Source: Rhodospirillales bacterium URHD0017
GTDB lineage: Bacteria; Pseudomonadota; Alphaproteobacteria; Reyranellales; Reyranellaceae
Reading direction: 5' to 3'
Length of the DNA stretch: 64,000 bases
NCBI GenBank assembly: GCA_900110395.1
Contig: FODP01000015.1
Coordinates: 90,706 to 154,705 of the forward strand
The position numbers were made by a program, and so were the translations under genes. Below, in pieces: positions 7,681 to 16,834 of the stretch. Positions within the stretch are counted from its first letter, which is position 1. The number at the start of each line of letters is the position of its first letter. The notes below the pieces were generated by a model. That model saw only the letters and a list, made by a program, of their open reading frames with translations. It ran no database searches and was not told where the DNA came from.

Positions 7681-8822
7681 AGCACCTTCTCGTAGATGCG
7701 GTGCGTCTTGTAATGCACCCCGCCGACCGAGCGGATGATGTTGTTGGTCGCCTTGTTGTCCTCGAGGATCCAGCCCAGCTCGGCGCTGGTCTTGCCCAGC
7801 CGCTTGCCGTTGGCCCTGAGGTGGTCGATCGCCATCATGGCGAGCCCCGCCCCCATCAGCGGATGATTGCGGAACTTCTTCTTCACGCCCATCAGCGGCA
7901 CGCGCGTGCTGCCGACGCCCGCGATCTTGAGGCGCCACAGCAGCTTGGCGAGATTGATGGGGTTCAGGCTGCCGTTGAACTCCGCGATCGCCTCGTTGAG
8001 GTTGGTCAGCGCCACGATGAAGGCGACGGCCTCGTCGTCGACCTCCACGAACACCGCAAGCTCAGGCACGATCACCGGCCCGAAGGCCTTCGAGGCATGG
8101 TCGATCTCGGCCTGGGTGAAGGGCACGAACCCCCAGTTGTCGCTCCAGGCGTCGTTGAAGATGCCGACCAGCGTCCTGACCTCGGCGTCGAACATCTTCA
8201 TGTTGGCGGTGCGCACCTTGACCCGGCCGGCCATGCCGGCGCGCGCCATCAGCTTGGCGCCGATCGTCTCGGGCGCGTTCTGGACGTCGTAGTCGTAGGA
8301 GAACAGGTCCTTGATCTTGGCGTAGCCGCAGGCCTCGACACGCGGCCCGGCGTAGGGCGGGTCATAGGGCACCAGCAGCACCGGGCGGCTGTCGAAGCCC
8401 CAGACCAGCAGGCCGACTTCCTCGTTGACCGAGAGGCTGAACGGCCCGGTCGCCCGCTTCAGCCCCTTGGCCCTCAGCCAATTCTCGGCCGCTCCAAACA
8501 GAGCGGCGAAGATCGCCGGATCGTCCTCGGCAGCGAGGCAGCCGAAATGGCCGGTGTCGTCGGCGTAGCGTTCCAGGTAGGCGCGGTCGACCTGGGCGGC
8601 AATGCGGCCGACGACTCGGCGGCCGCGGCGGGCCAGGAAGAACTGGACCTCGACATGGCCGAACAGCGGGTTCTTGCCCGGTGTGAAGGCTTCGCGCCGC
8701 TCGGCGTCGAGATGCGGGATGTAGCCCTTGTGACCGGCATAGAGCCGCTTGGGCAGGTTGATGAAGGCTTTGAGGTCTGACTTGCCGGCGACCGGCGTCA
8801 CGACGATGTCGGAAGAGGCCAT
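7677..8822 (-). CDS. GNAT-fold N-acetyltransferase-like protein
   Basis: A 381-residue cytosolic protein of a family often labelled hypothetical, dATP pyrophosphohydrolase or GNAT-like in alphaproteobacteria. It opens with DLKAFINLPKRLYAGHKGYIPHL, typical of the family, and has two halves: residues about 50-160 (VVGRIAAQVDRAYLERYADD, FGCLAAEDDPAIF, GPFSLSVNEEVGLLVWGF) and residues about 190-381 ending in ELGWILEDNKATNNIIRSVGG, reminiscent of the acceptor end of GNAT enzymes. No phosphohydrolase motif is visible, so the dATP label seems unsafe. It is coupled to the downstream MFS gene and sits 7 bp after the phosphoesterase gene, forming a three-gene operon. Confidence 0.65.
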   Translation of the reverse strand: MASSDIVVTPVAGKSDLKAFINLPKRLYAGHKGYIPHLDAERREAFTPGKNPLFGHVEVQFFLARRGRRVVGRIAAQVDRAYLERYADDTGHFGCLAAEDDPAIFAALFGAAENWLRAKGLKRATGPFSLSVNEEVGLLVWGFDSRPVLLVPYDPPYAGPRVEACGYAKIKDLFSYDYDVQNAPETIGAKLMARAGMAGRVKVRTANMKMFDAEVRTLVGIFNDAWSDNWGFVPFTQAEIDHASKAFGPVIVPELAVFVEVDDEAVAFIVALTNLNEAIAEFNGSLNPINLAKLLWRLKIAGVGSTRVPLMGVKKKFRNHPLMGAGLAMMAIDHLRANGKRLGKTSAELGWILEDNKATNNIIRSVGGVHYKTHRIYEKVL

Positions 8823-8829
8823 TACCCGC

Positions 8830-9750
8830 TCAGGCTACCATGGCGAGCGGCTGGCCACTGTGGAACGAGAGCCGCCCGTCGGGCTCGCAGCCTGCGCCAT
8901 CGGCGCGCAGGGCGCGCAGCTCCACGTCGAACCGCCAGCCATTCGCTTCACGCGTGATGCGAATCAAGTGCCAGCGGGCGCGGCCGTACTTGCTGCCGGG
9001 CGCGGCCGAGGCCGAGGTCACGCCGATCACGGGAACCGGCCCGGTGGGCCCCGCGATCTGCGCCACCTCGCTGCGGTGATTGTGGCCATGCAGCACGAGC
9101 TCGCAGCCCGCGCGGCGGATCATCGCCTGGAATGCCGCGGCATCGGTCAGCCGCTTGTAGCGGCTTTCGCTGGTGAGCGGCGGGTGATGGATCAGCACGA
9201 CGCGGCAAAGCCCCTCGCGGCCGAGATCGGCCAGTAGCTTCTCCGTTTTGGCGATCTGCGCGGCGCCCAGCGTCCCCGTTGCCAGCAGCGGCGGCTTGGG
9301 AACCCCGCTCGAGAGGCCGACCAGAGCCAGCGGTCCGCGGCGGCGAAGCGTCGGGAAGACGTCGAACCCCGTTGCCGCCGGCTGGCCGTCGCCCGCGACG
9401 TAGGCACCCCACAGGCCGAGGCTCCGCGGCCAGGCGGTGGCGACATAGACGTCGTGATTGCCGGGAATGACGGTCACGTCCTTCGGCGTGCCGAGCGTGC
9501 CCAGCCACTCGGCGGCGCGGCTGAACTCCGTCGGCAGAGCAATGTTCACCAGATCGCCGGTCAGCGCGATATGGTCGGGCTTCTCGGCCTTGATGTCGGC
9601 CACGACGCCCGCCAGCGCCTCTGGCACGTGCAGGTGCACGCGGTTGCGCCACCAGTTGATGTAGCCCGTGGCGCGCTTGCCCAGCAGCTCCATGGCGCGC
9701 GCCGGCGGCATCGGCAGATGCGGATCGGAAAGATGGGCGAGCGTGAACAT
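8830..9750 (-). CDS. Calcineurin-like metallophosphoesterase
   Basis: A 306-residue enzyme carrying the full two-metal motif set of the calcineurin-like superfamily in order: HLSDPHL (D9, H11), LTGDLVN, PGNHDVY, a histidine in LIHHPPLT, and HGHNHRS. It should hydrolyse a phosphodiester, possibly a cyclic nucleotide, in the cytosol as there is no signal peptide. First gene of a minus-strand operon with the GNAT-like and MFS genes; the region upstream (9751-9844) has no gene. Confidence 0.85.
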   Translation of the reverse strand: MFTLAHLSDPHLPMPPARAMELLGKRATGYINWWRNRVHLHVPEALAGVVADIKAEKPDHIALTGDLVNIALPTEFSRAAEWLGTLGTPKDVTVIPGNHDVYVATAWPRSLGLWGAYVAGDGQPAATGFDVFPTLRRRGPLALVGLSSGVPKPPLLATGTLGAAQIAKTEKLLADLGREGLCRVVLIHHPPLTSESRYKRLTDAAAFQAMIRRAGCELVLHGHNHRSEVAQIAGPTGPVPVIGVTSASAAPGSKYGRARWHLIRITREANGWRFDVELRALRADGAGCEPDGRLSFHSGQPLAMVA

Positions 9751-9844
9751 GCAGTTAGGGCGCTTTCAAAGCGCAGGATAGCGCGGGCTGGCGGCCCAGG
9801 TCACGCCGGCCGCCTTATCCATTGGCATCCAACGCTACCGCCCC

Positions 9845-10018
9845 CTAGCGCGGTTGCCTTTCAACCCCGGTCCGGGCGGCTCCTGCCGTGCCGATCGATA
9901 TTGCTTCCCGAACTTCGGCCACAAGGCGCTCGAGCACCTCCCGCTTCTGCGGATCGGTCTCCACACTGAGCGCGTTGAGGAAGAGCTTCAAGTTCTGTTC
10001 TCGAACGAACCTCTCCAT
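9845..10018 (-). CDS. Small charged hypothetical protein (57 aa)
   Basis: A short protein starting MERFVREQNLKLFLNALSVE and continuing TDPQKREVLERLVAEV, a predicted amphipathic two-helix protein. Short proteins of this type (E-R-F-x-R-x-x-N... followed by T-D-P-x-x-R-x-x-L-x-x-L) are common in Rhizobiales and relatives, with no known function. The start is set by an excellent GGAGGGACGG ribosome binding site with correct spacing to the ATG at 10018. It stands alone between the phosphoesterase and the exporter operon. Confidence 0.7.
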   Translation of the reverse strand: MERFVREQNLKLFLNALSVETDPQKREVLERLVAEVREAISIGTAGAARTGVERQPR

Positions 10019-10214
10019 CCGTCCCTCCTGCACCCCCGTGCCATAGGAACGACGTCCTTCTACGGTTCATCGGGCCGGCTCGACAAGGCTCCGGCACGCA
10101 TGTCAGCGGTGGATGGCGCCAAACGAGCCGGCGCGCCGGGCACGGGACTTGACCGAGGTCAAAGCCGACGGGGCGGGGCCTACTAAGCTCGCCGGCACCC
10201 TCAAGGAGCGGCGG

Positions 10215-11225
10215 ATGACCCTTTCGAAGCGGCACGCGGCGGTCGCGGTGGCCGGGCTAGCGGCCCTGATCGTTCTGGCGGTCGCCGGGCGCGCCCTGTC
10301 GTCCTGGCCGTGGTCGCCGCCGGCCAGCGACCAGCTCACTCTCTACGGCAATGTCGACATCCGCCAGGTCGACATGGCCTTCCAGGCGATCGGGCGGGTG
10401 CAGGAGCTGCGCGTCGAGGAAGGCGATTCGGTGAAGGCCGGCGATACGCTCGCCCTGCTCGACCCCGACACCTATCGCGACCTCGCGGACCTGGCGCGGG
10501 CCCGCGTCGAGGCCCAGCGCGTCGCCCTGCAGCGGCTGCAGACGGGCAGCCGGCCCGAGGAGATCGCGCGCGAGAAGGCGTCGGTCGAAGCCTCCCGCGC
10601 CGCCGTCATCGACGCCGAGCTGCTGCTCAAGCGGCGGACCGAACTGCTCAAGACCGGCAATGTCTCGCGCGAGCTCTATGACGAGGCCAAGAACGCCTAC
10701 GACACCGCGCGGGCGCGTCTCGACGTGGCCAGCCAGGTTTCCCGCCTCACCGAGATCGGCCCACGTCAGGAGGACATAGACCAGGCCAAGGCGATGCTCA
10801 GCGCCCAGCAGGCGACGCTCTCGATGGCCGAGCAGCGGTTGGCCGACACCCAGCTCAAGTCGCCCTCCGATGCCATCGTGCTCAGCCGCATCGTCGAGCC
10901 GGGCGCCATGGTGGGACCCAACACGCCGGTCTACACGCTGGCGCTCACCGACAAGATATGGGTGCGCACCTACATCTCCGAGCCGGATCTCGGCCGCATC
11001 AAGCCGGGGATGGCGGTGAAGATCGCCACCGACACCGATCCCGACCGCGCCTACGACGGCTGGATCGGCTTCATCTCGCCGACCGCGGAGTTCACGCCCA
11101 AGACCGTCGAGACGACCGAGCTGCGCACGCAGCTCGTCTATCGCCTGCGCGTGTTCGTCCGCAATCCCGACGCCCGGCTGCGCCAGGGAATGCCCGTCAC
11201 GGTCCGTGTCCCTCTCGGAAACTGA
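10215..11225 (+). CDS. HlyD/YbhG-type periplasmic adaptor (membrane fusion protein)
   Basis: A 336-residue adaptor: a short cytosolic N-terminus, one membrane segment (about residues 10-28), a lipoyl-like half (VDMAFQAIGRVQELRVEEGD, about residues 50-75), a long alpha-helical hairpin rich in Ala, Glu and Arg (about 85-215), then the second lipoyl half (DAIVLSRIVEPGAMV) and a beta-barrel domain. The start ATG follows AAGGAGCGGCGG. First gene of a four-gene exporter operon; its end overlaps the ATP-binding gene by 20 bp if that gene starts at 11206. It probably links the inner-membrane ABC pump to an outer-membrane channel encoded elsewhere. Confidence 0.88.
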   Translation: MTLSKRHAAVAVAGLAALIVLAVAGRALSSWPWSPPASDQLTLYGNVDIRQVDMAFQAIGRVQELRVEEGDSVKAGDTLALLDPDTYRDLADLARARVEAQRVALQRLQTGSRPEEIAREKASVEASRAAVIDAELLLKRRTELLKTGNVSRELYDEAKNAYDTARARLDVASQVSRLTEIGPRQEDIDQAKAMLSAQQATLSMAEQRLADTQLKSPSDAIVLSRIVEPGAMVGPNTPVYTLALTDKIWVRTYISEPDLGRIKPGMAVKIATDTDPDRAYDGWIGFISPTAEFTPKTVETTELRTQLVYRLRVFVRNPDARLRQGMPVTVRVPLGN

Positions 11226-12957
11226 CGCGGTGGCCGGGCCGCCTCCCGCCGTCATCATCGACGGCGTCGTCAAGCGGTTCGGCGCCAGCACCGCGCTGCA
11301 GGACGTCTCGGCTGCGATCGCGCCGGGCGCCATCACCGGACTGGTCGGGCCGGACGGCGCCGGCAAGACGACGCTCTTGCGCCTGATCGCCGGCCTGCTC
11401 GAGCCCGATGCCGGCAGCATAACCGTGCTTGGCAGCGACAGCGTCACCGGCGTCGCGCGGTTCCAGCGCGACATCGGCTACATGCCGCAGCGCTCCGGGC
11501 TCTACGAAGACCTGACGGTCGGCGAGAACCTTCGGCTTTGCGCCGACCTGCATGAGCTCGACGACGAGACGCGGGGCGAACGGCTGGCCGCCCTGCTCGG
11601 CTTCACTCGCCTGTCGCCGTTCGTCAACCGGCTGGCCGGGCAGCTCTCGGGCGGCATGAAGCAGAAGCTGGCGCTCGCCACGGCCCTGCTCGCCCGGCCG
11701 CGGCTGCTCCTGCTCGACGAGCCGAGCGCCGGCGTCGACCCGGCATCGCGGCGCGAGCTGTGGCGAATCGTCAGAGAGATGGCGGGAGAAGGCGTTGCCG
11801 TCATCTGGAGCACCACCTACCTCGACGAGGCCGAGCGTTGCGACCGCTTCCTCCTGTTGCAGAATGGCCGGCTGCTGGCCTCGGGAGCGCCCGAGAGCTT
11901 CACCGGCGGGCTCAGCGACCGCACCTTCCTGCTCGACCTTCCCGACAGCGGGCGCCATCGCGCTCAGCGCCGGGCCGCCCGGCATCCCGCAGTCGCCGAC
12001 GCCACCATCCAGGGCGGCAGCCTGAGGCTGGTGCTGCGCCAGGGAGCGGCCGCGCCGCCGCCCCAGGCGCTGGGTGCCGCGGCGCTGCGGCCGGTGCGGC
12101 CGCGCTTCGAGGACGCTTTCGTCAGCCTGCTGCAGGGCGACGCCACGGCGCCCGACGAGGAGCCCGCTCCCGGCACCGTCGTGCCGGCGGACGGAGCGAC
12201 CATCGTCGCGCAGGATCTCACCTGCGATTTCGGGCGGTTCCGCGCCGTCGATCATGTCAGCTTCAGCGTGGCGCCGGGCGAGATTTTCGGCCTGCTGGGT
12301 CCCAACGGCGCGGGCAAATCGACGACCTTCCGCATGCTCTGCGGCCTGCTGGAGCCGACCGAGGGTAGCGCGCGCGTCGCCGGCGTCGACCTCGGTCGCG
12401 CCCGCGCCGCCGCGCGGGAACGCATCGGCTACATGTCGCAGCGCTTCTCGCTCTACGCCAACCTTTCGGTGCGCGACAATCTCGACTTCTTCAGCGGCGT
12501 CTACGGTCTGTCCGGCAGCCGCCGCGCGCGCCGTATCGCGTGGGCCACGGAGAGTTTCGAACTCGGCGCCGTGATCGATGCCGAGGCCGGCGGCCTGCCG
12601 CTGGGCTTCAAGCAACGGCTGGCGCTCGCCTGCGCCCTGCTGCACGAACCGCGCGTGCTTTTCCTCGACGAGCCGACCTCCGGCGTCGATCCGCTGATGC
12701 GGCGCGCCTTCTGGCAACGCATCGGTTCGCTCGCCGACCAGGGGGTCACCATCCTGGTGACGTCGCACTTCATGGACGAGGCGGAGTACTGCGATCGGCT
12801 GGGCATCGTCTATGCCGGCAAGCTGATCGCGACGGGCCGCCCCGACGAGCTGAAGCGCCGGTTCGGCGGCCCCGGCCGGGCCGAGCCGACGCTGGAGGAC
12901 GCCTTCGTGGCCCTGATCGACGCCCACGACGATCGCGCAGGCGCGAGGCCGTCGTGA
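11206..12957 (+). CDS. ABC transporter ATP-binding protein with two fused NBDs (YbhF/RbbA-like)
   Basis: A 583-residue protein with two nucleotide-binding domains. NBD1: Walker A GPDGAGKTT (about 48-56), signature LSGGMKQKLALA, Walker B LLLLDEPSAGVD; its H-loop position reads STTYLDEAE, so the switch histidine is Thr. NBD2: Walker A GPNGAGKST, Walker B VLFLDEPTSGVD and a normal TSHFMDEAE; its signature is degenerate (LPLGFKQRLAL instead of LSGGQ). This points to one canonical and one degenerate ATP site. GTG 11206 overlaps the adaptor gene; GTG 11230 is an alternative with GGAAA upstream. The stop overlaps the next gene by GTGA. Pairs with two ABC-2 permeases. Confidence 0.88.
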   Translation: MSLSETDAVAGPPPAVIIDGVVKRFGASTALQDVSAAIAPGAITGLVGPDGAGKTTLLRLIAGLLEPDAGSITVLGSDSVTGVARFQRDIGYMPQRSGLYEDLTVGENLRLCADLHELDDETRGERLAALLGFTRLSPFVNRLAGQLSGGMKQKLALATALLARPRLLLLDEPSAGVDPASRRELWRIVREMAGEGVAVIWSTTYLDEAERCDRFLLLQNGRLLASGAPESFTGGLSDRTFLLDLPDSGRHRAQRRAARHPAVADATIQGGSLRLVLRQGAAAPPPQALGAAALRPVRPRFEDAFVSLLQGDATAPDEEPAPGTVVPADGATIVAQDLTCDFGRFRAVDHVSFSVAPGEIFGLLGPNGAGKSTTFRMLCGLLEPTEGSARVAGVDLGRARAAARERIGYMSQRFSLYANLSVRDNLDFFSGVYGLSGSRRARRIAWATESFELGAVIDAEAGGLPLGFKQRLALACALLHEPRVLFLDEPTSGVDPLMRRAFWQRIGSLADQGVTILVTSHFMDEAEYCDRLGIVYAGKLIATGRPDELKRRFGGPGRAEPTLEDAFVALIDAHDDRAGARPS

Positions 12958-14087
12958 CGGGCGCGCGCCTTCCGGGGCGTCGCTTTCGCGGCCTCCTGCG
13001 CAAGGAGTTCGTGCAGATCGTGCGCGACCCCTCGTCGATCGCCATCGCGCTCGTCATGCCGATCGTCCTGCTGCTGCTGATCGGCTACGGCATCTCGCTC
13101 GACGCGCGCGACGTGCGCTTCGGTCTGGTCGACGAGAACCCCAGCGTCGAATCGGCAAGCCTCTACCACAGCTTCGCCAGCACGCGGTATTTCAGGCCAA
13201 CGCGGTTCGTCGACGCCCGGCAAGCCGAAGCGGCGCTGATGCGCGGCGACATCGCGGGCTTCGCCGTGCTGCGCGGTGACTTCGCGCGAAAGGTCGCCGA
13301 TCCCCTGCAGCCGGCCGAGATCGGCATCTTCGTCAACGGCGTCGACGCCAACAATGCCCGAGTCGTGATCGGCTACGCGCTGGGCACCATCGAGAACTGG
13401 GCATCCGCCTATCGCAGGCATCGCGGCCAGAAGGGCGCGCCGGCAGTGACGCTGGAGCAGCGCTACTGGTTCAACCCCGAAATCCGCAGCGCCAACTTCA
13501 TCGTGCCCGGCCTGATCGCCATGGTCATGACCATGATCGGCGCCCTGCTGACCGCCCTGGTGGTCGCCCGCGAATGGGAGCGCGGAACCATGGAGGCGAT
13601 GATGGTGTCGCCGGCGAGCATGCCGGAGATCATCATTAGCAAGCTCTGCGCCTACTTCGTGCTGGGGCTGGGCGGGCTGGCCGTATCGGTCGGGCTCGGC
13701 ATCTTCGTCTTCGGGGTGCCGTTCCGCGGCTCGTTCCCGGTGCTCCTGCTCATGTCCTCGGTCTTCCTCGTCGTCTCCCTGGCCATGGGGCTGGTGATCT
13801 CGACCGTGGCGCGCAGCCAGTTCGTCGCCGCCCAGCTCGCCTTCCTGATCACCTTCATGCCCGCGCTGATCCTGTCGGGCATGATGTTCGACATCGCCAG
13901 CATGCCGGGCTGGCTGCAGGCCGTGACCACGGTGTTCGCTGCCCGCTATTTCGTGTCGGGCCTGCAGACGCTGTTCCTGGCCGGCACCGTGTGGCCGATC
14001 CTGCTGCCCGACCTTCTGGCTCTGGTCGGCTTCGCCGTCCTGTTCCTGGGCGTGGCCATCGCGCGCACGCGGCGGAGCCTGGAGTAG
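12954..14087 (+). CDS. ABC-2 type permease, first subunit
   Basis: A 377-residue membrane protein of the ABC-2 (YhhJ/YbhS-like) type: one N-terminal membrane segment after RKEFVQIVRDPSSIAIALV, a large periplasmic domain (about residues 45-180), then five more segments including the conserved EWERGTMEAMMVSP coupling region and TFMPALILSGMMFDIASMP. The start GTG overlaps the ATP-binding gene stop (GTGA). With its neighbour it should form a heterodimeric channel driven by the fused NBD protein; likely substrates for the family are drugs or lipophilic compounds, unproven here. Confidence 0.88.
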   Translation: MTGARLPGRRFRGLLRKEFVQIVRDPSSIAIALVMPIVLLLLIGYGISLDARDVRFGLVDENPSVESASLYHSFASTRYFRPTRFVDARQAEAALMRGDIAGFAVLRGDFARKVADPLQPAEIGIFVNGVDANNARVVIGYALGTIENWASAYRRHRGQKGAPAVTLEQRYWFNPEIRSANFIVPGLIAMVMTMIGALLTALVVAREWERGTMEAMMVSPASMPEIIISKLCAYFVLGLGGLAVSVGLGIFVFGVPFRGSFPVLLLMSSVFLVVSLAMGLVISTVARSQFVAAQLAFLITFMPALILSGMMFDIASMPGWLQAVTTVFAARYFVSGLQTLFLAGTVWPILLPDLLALVGFAVLFLGVAIARTRRSLE

Positions 14088-14092
14088 CGGCG

Positions 14093-15199
14093 ATGTGGTG
14101 CCGCATCCGCTCGCTGATCGTCAAGGAATTCCTGATGCTGTGGAAGGACCGCAAGAGCCGCTTCGTGCTCCTGGTCCCGCCCATCATCCAGCTGGTGCTG
14201 TTCGCCAATGCCGCGACGTTCGAGGTGCGCGACGTGGCGCTCGGCGTCTGGCAGGAGGACCGCGCCGGGCCGGCGACCGAGCTGGTGCGCCGCTTCACCG
14301 GGTCGGGCACCTTCCGGATCGCCGCCGCCTACGACAATCCGCGCGCCGCCGAGGACGACATCGCCGCCCAGCGCGTCAAGGCGGTGCTGCATGTCGGCCA
14401 GGGCTTCTCGGCCGACATCGCCGCCGGCCGGCCGGCGCGCCTGCAGCTCCTGCTCGACGGCCGGCGCTCCAACAGCGCGTTGATCATCCAGAACTACGCC
14501 GCCGCCATCATCGAGCGCTTCAATCTCGAGCATATCCCGCCCGGCGCGCGCGGCGCCGGCCTGGAGATCCAGACCCGCGCCTGGTTCAACGCCAACTTCG
14601 AGAGCCGCTGGTTCATCCTGCCCGGCCTGGCGGTGCTGCTGACCATGGTCGCCACGCTGCTGATCACCGCCCTGTCGGTCGCGCGCGAGCGCGAGCTCGG
14701 CACCTTCGACCAGTTGCTGGTGACGCCGCTCCGGCCGATGGAGATCCTGGTCGGCAAGACCGCGCCCGCCCTGTGCGTGGGCTTCGTGGAGGCCAACGTC
14801 ATCGCCGCCATCGCGGTGGGCGCCTATGGCGTGCCGTTCGTCGGCGACATCCTGCTGTTCGATGCCGGCATCGTGCTGTTCGTGCTGTCGGCGATCGGCA
14901 TCGGGCTGGTGATTTCCTCGATCGCCAAGACCCAGCAGCAGGCGATCCTCGGCGTGTTCCTGCTGCTGTCGCCCTTCACCGTCCTGTCCGGCTTCACCAC
15001 GCCGATCGCCAACATGCCGCAATGGTGCCAGGCGCTGACCTACGTCAACCCCATCCGCTACATGATCGCCCTGTCGCGCGGCGTATTCCTGCAGGACCTG
15101 ACATGGTCGCTGGCCTGGCCGATGTTGTGGCCGATGATGGTGATCGCCGCGGTGACGTTGGGCTACGCCACCTGGCTGTTCGCCCGCAAGCTCCAGTAG
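14093..15199 (+). CDS. ABC-2 type permease, second subunit
   Basis: A 368-residue paralogue of the preceding permease with the same plan: LIVKEFLMLWKDRKSRFVLL and one membrane segment, a periplasmic domain to about residue 170, then five segments including ARERELGTFDQLLVTPL and LLLSPFTVLSGFTTPIANMP. The start lies 5 bp after the preceding stop. Last gene of the operon; it converges on the serine palmitoyltransferase gene with only 4 bp between stops. Confidence 0.88.
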   Translation: MWCRIRSLIVKEFLMLWKDRKSRFVLLVPPIIQLVLFANAATFEVRDVALGVWQEDRAGPATELVRRFTGSGTFRIAAAYDNPRAAEDDIAAQRVKAVLHVGQGFSADIAAGRPARLQLLLDGRRSNSALIIQNYAAAIIERFNLEHIPPGARGAGLEIQTRAWFNANFESRWFILPGLAVLLTMVATLLITALSVARERELGTFDQLLVTPLRPMEILVGKTAPALCVGFVEANVIAAIAVGAYGVPFVGDILLFDAGIVLFVLSAIGIGLVISSIAKTQQQAILGVFLLLSPFTVLSGFTTPIANMPQWCQALTYVNPIRYMIALSRGVFLQDLTWSLAWPMLWPMMVIAAVTLGYATWLFARKLQ

Positions 15200-15203
15200 G
15201 CCT

Positions 15204-16427
15204 TCAGCGCGCGCCGGCGGCGCGCAGCTGCTTGTCGGGAAGGACGCCGAACTGGCGGCCGATGCCGGTCATGACCTCGACCATGTGGTCGAGCTGCTCC
15301 TTGGTATGCACGGCGCAGAGCGAGCAGCGCAGCAGCGACACGCCGTTGGGCGTGGCCGGCGGCACGGCGACGTTCACATAGATGCCGGCATCGAGCATGG
15401 CGCGCCAGAAGCCGATGGCGGTCATGCGGTCGGGCAGATGGACGCCCACCACCGGACCATGCTCGGGGCCGAGCGTGAAGCCCTGCGCCTTCAGCCCGTC
15501 GTAGAGCGTGGCAACGTTGTCCCAGAGCTGGGTGCGCAGCTCGGGCCTGGCCTTCACCACGCGCAGCGCCTGGCGCACCGAGGCCACGATCGAGGGCGGC
15601 AGCGAGGCGGTGAACATGTAGGAGCGCACCGTGACGCGCAGGATGTCGAAGTCCGGGTCGTCGGACACGCAGTAGCCGCCGATCGCGCCCAGGGTCTTGG
15701 AGAAGGTGCCGACGATGAAATGACAGTCGTCGAGCACGCCCGCCTTCTCGCACAGGCCGCGGCCGTGCTCACCGAGCGCGCCCAACGAATGGGCCTCGTC
15801 GATCAGGACATAGGCGCCGTATTTCTTGCAGACGTCGACGAACTCGCGCAGCGGGGCGCTGTCGCCCAGCATGGAATAGATGCCTTCCAGCACCACGACG
15901 CGGTTGCCGGGCTTGTCGCCGAGGCGGCGCAGGCGGGCCTCCAAGCTGGTGGGATCGTTGTGCTTGAAGCGCACGACCTCGGCCTGGGTCATCTTGCAGG
16001 CGTCGTAGATCGAGGCGTGGCTGTCGGCGTCGATCAGCAGGAAGTCGCCCTGGCCGGCCAAGGTCGCGATCACGCCGAGATTGGCCTGGTAGCCGGTCGT
16101 GAAGACCATGCAGTGCTTCTTGCCGTAGAACTCGGCGATCTCCTTCTCGAGCGCCACGTGCTCGGAGTAGCTGCCGTTGGCGATGCGCGAGCCGGTCGTG
16201 CCGGTACCCTCGGCACGGATCGCCTCGATGGCGGCCTCCATGCAGGAGGGATCGAAGGTCAGGCCGAAGTAGTTGTTGGTGCCGACCAGCAGCGTCTCGC
16301 GGCCGTTGATGATCGCCTTGGTCGGCGACAGCACGCGCTCCATGCGGATCTGGAACGGGTCGTAGCCGGTCGTGCGGACGTCGCGATACGCCTCGAGCAA
16401 GCCGGCATGGCGGTCGAAGAGACCCAT
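15204..16427 (-). CDS. spt: Serine palmitoyltransferase (alpha-oxoamine synthase family)
   Basis: A 407-residue PLP enzyme of the alpha-oxoamine synthase group, which condenses an amino acid with an acyl thioester. Visible residues: LLVGTNNYFGLT, GTGTTGSRIANGSY, His138 in IDADSHASIYD (stacks on PLP), DEAHSLGALG (210-219), and the Schiff-base Lys244 in GTFSKTLGAIGG. KBL, BioF, HemA and SPT share these; the assignment as SPT, forming 3-ketosphinganine from serine and acyl thioester, rests on the operon: acyl carrier protein 4 bp upstream, then a reductase-like SDR and an acyl ligase, the order known for the Caulobacter ceramide genes. The ATG at 16427 has no obvious ribosome binding site, suggesting coupling to the acyl carrier gene. 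Confidence 0.85.
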   Translation of the reverse strand: MGLFDRHAGLLEAYRDVRTTGYDPFQIRMERVLSPTKAIINGRETLLVGTNNYFGLTFDPSCMEAAIEAIRAEGTGTTGSRIANGSYSEHVALEKEIAEFYGKKHCMVFTTGYQANLGVIATLAGQGDFLLIDADSHASIYDACKMTQAEVVRFKHNDPTSLEARLRRLGDKPGNRVVVLEGIYSMLGDSAPLREFVDVCKKYGAYVLIDEAHSLGALGEHGRGLCEKAGVLDDCHFIVGTFSKTLGAIGGYCVSDDPDFDILRVTVRSYMFTASLPPSIVASVRQALRVVKARPELRTQLWDNVATLYDGLKAQGFTLGPEHGPVVGVHLPDRMTAIGFWRAMLDAGIYVNVAVPPATPNGVSLLRCSLCAVHTKEQLDHMVEVMTGIGRQFGVLPDKQLRAAGAR

Positions 16428-16431
16428 GTGA

Positions 16432-16782
16432 CTAGGCCTGGGTGCGGAGGTCCCGGATCGTGTCGGCGAGTTGGTCGACGGTATGGATCTCGGCAATGAC
16501 GCTCATCGGAATCGAGACGTCGAAGCGGTCCTCGAGTTCCATGACCATGTCCATGATCGCCAGCGAATCGATGGTGAGGTCCTTGGCGATCACCGTCTCG
16601 CCCGTGATCGGCTTTTCGCCGGTCTGGTAGGGTTCGAGATGGGCGCAGATCTCCGAAATCACCTCGGCCCGCGAAATGCCGCGCGTCAGGGTGAGGGTAT
16701 CGGCGATGCCGTCGTTTTCGACGGTCAATTGGTGTGCGGTGCGCAAAAGCGGCTCCAAGGGTCTCGGGGTAAGACAACGCAT
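16432..16782 (-). CDS. Acyl carrier protein of the sphingolipid operon
   Basis: A 116-residue protein whose last 80 residues are an acyl carrier domain: RAEVISEICAHLEPYQ (helix 1), the phosphopantetheine attachment motif IDSLAIMDMVMELEDRF with Ser73, then SIPMSVIAEIHTVDQLADTI. It probably carries the fatty acyl group supplied by the ligase two genes upstream and presents it to serine palmitoyltransferase, whose gene follows after 4 bp. The first 30 or so residues are not typical of acyl carrier proteins, so the true start could lie further in. Confidence 0.85.
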   Translation of the reverse strand: MRCLTPRPLEPLLRTAHQLTVENDGIADTLTLTRGISRAEVISEICAHLEPYQTGEKPITGETVIAKDLTIDSLAIMDMVMELEDRFDVSIPMSVIAEIHTVDQLADTIRDLRTQA

Positions 16783-16834
16783 GAGTGCCAGAAAGGGCGA
16801 TTCCTTGTGAAATGACAATTTGTTACGCCGTATT

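Noticed and set aside
7677..8822. Annotation as dATP pyrophosphohydrolase
   Set aside because: No Nudix or MazG motif is present; the sequence looks like a GNAT-type fold, so the inherited label was not used.
12540..12953. Extended N-terminus of the first ABC-2 permease inside the ATPase gene
   Set aside because: The extra 138 codons are a frame-shifted reading of the second ATPase domain; the GTGA overlap at 12954 gives a normal permease start.
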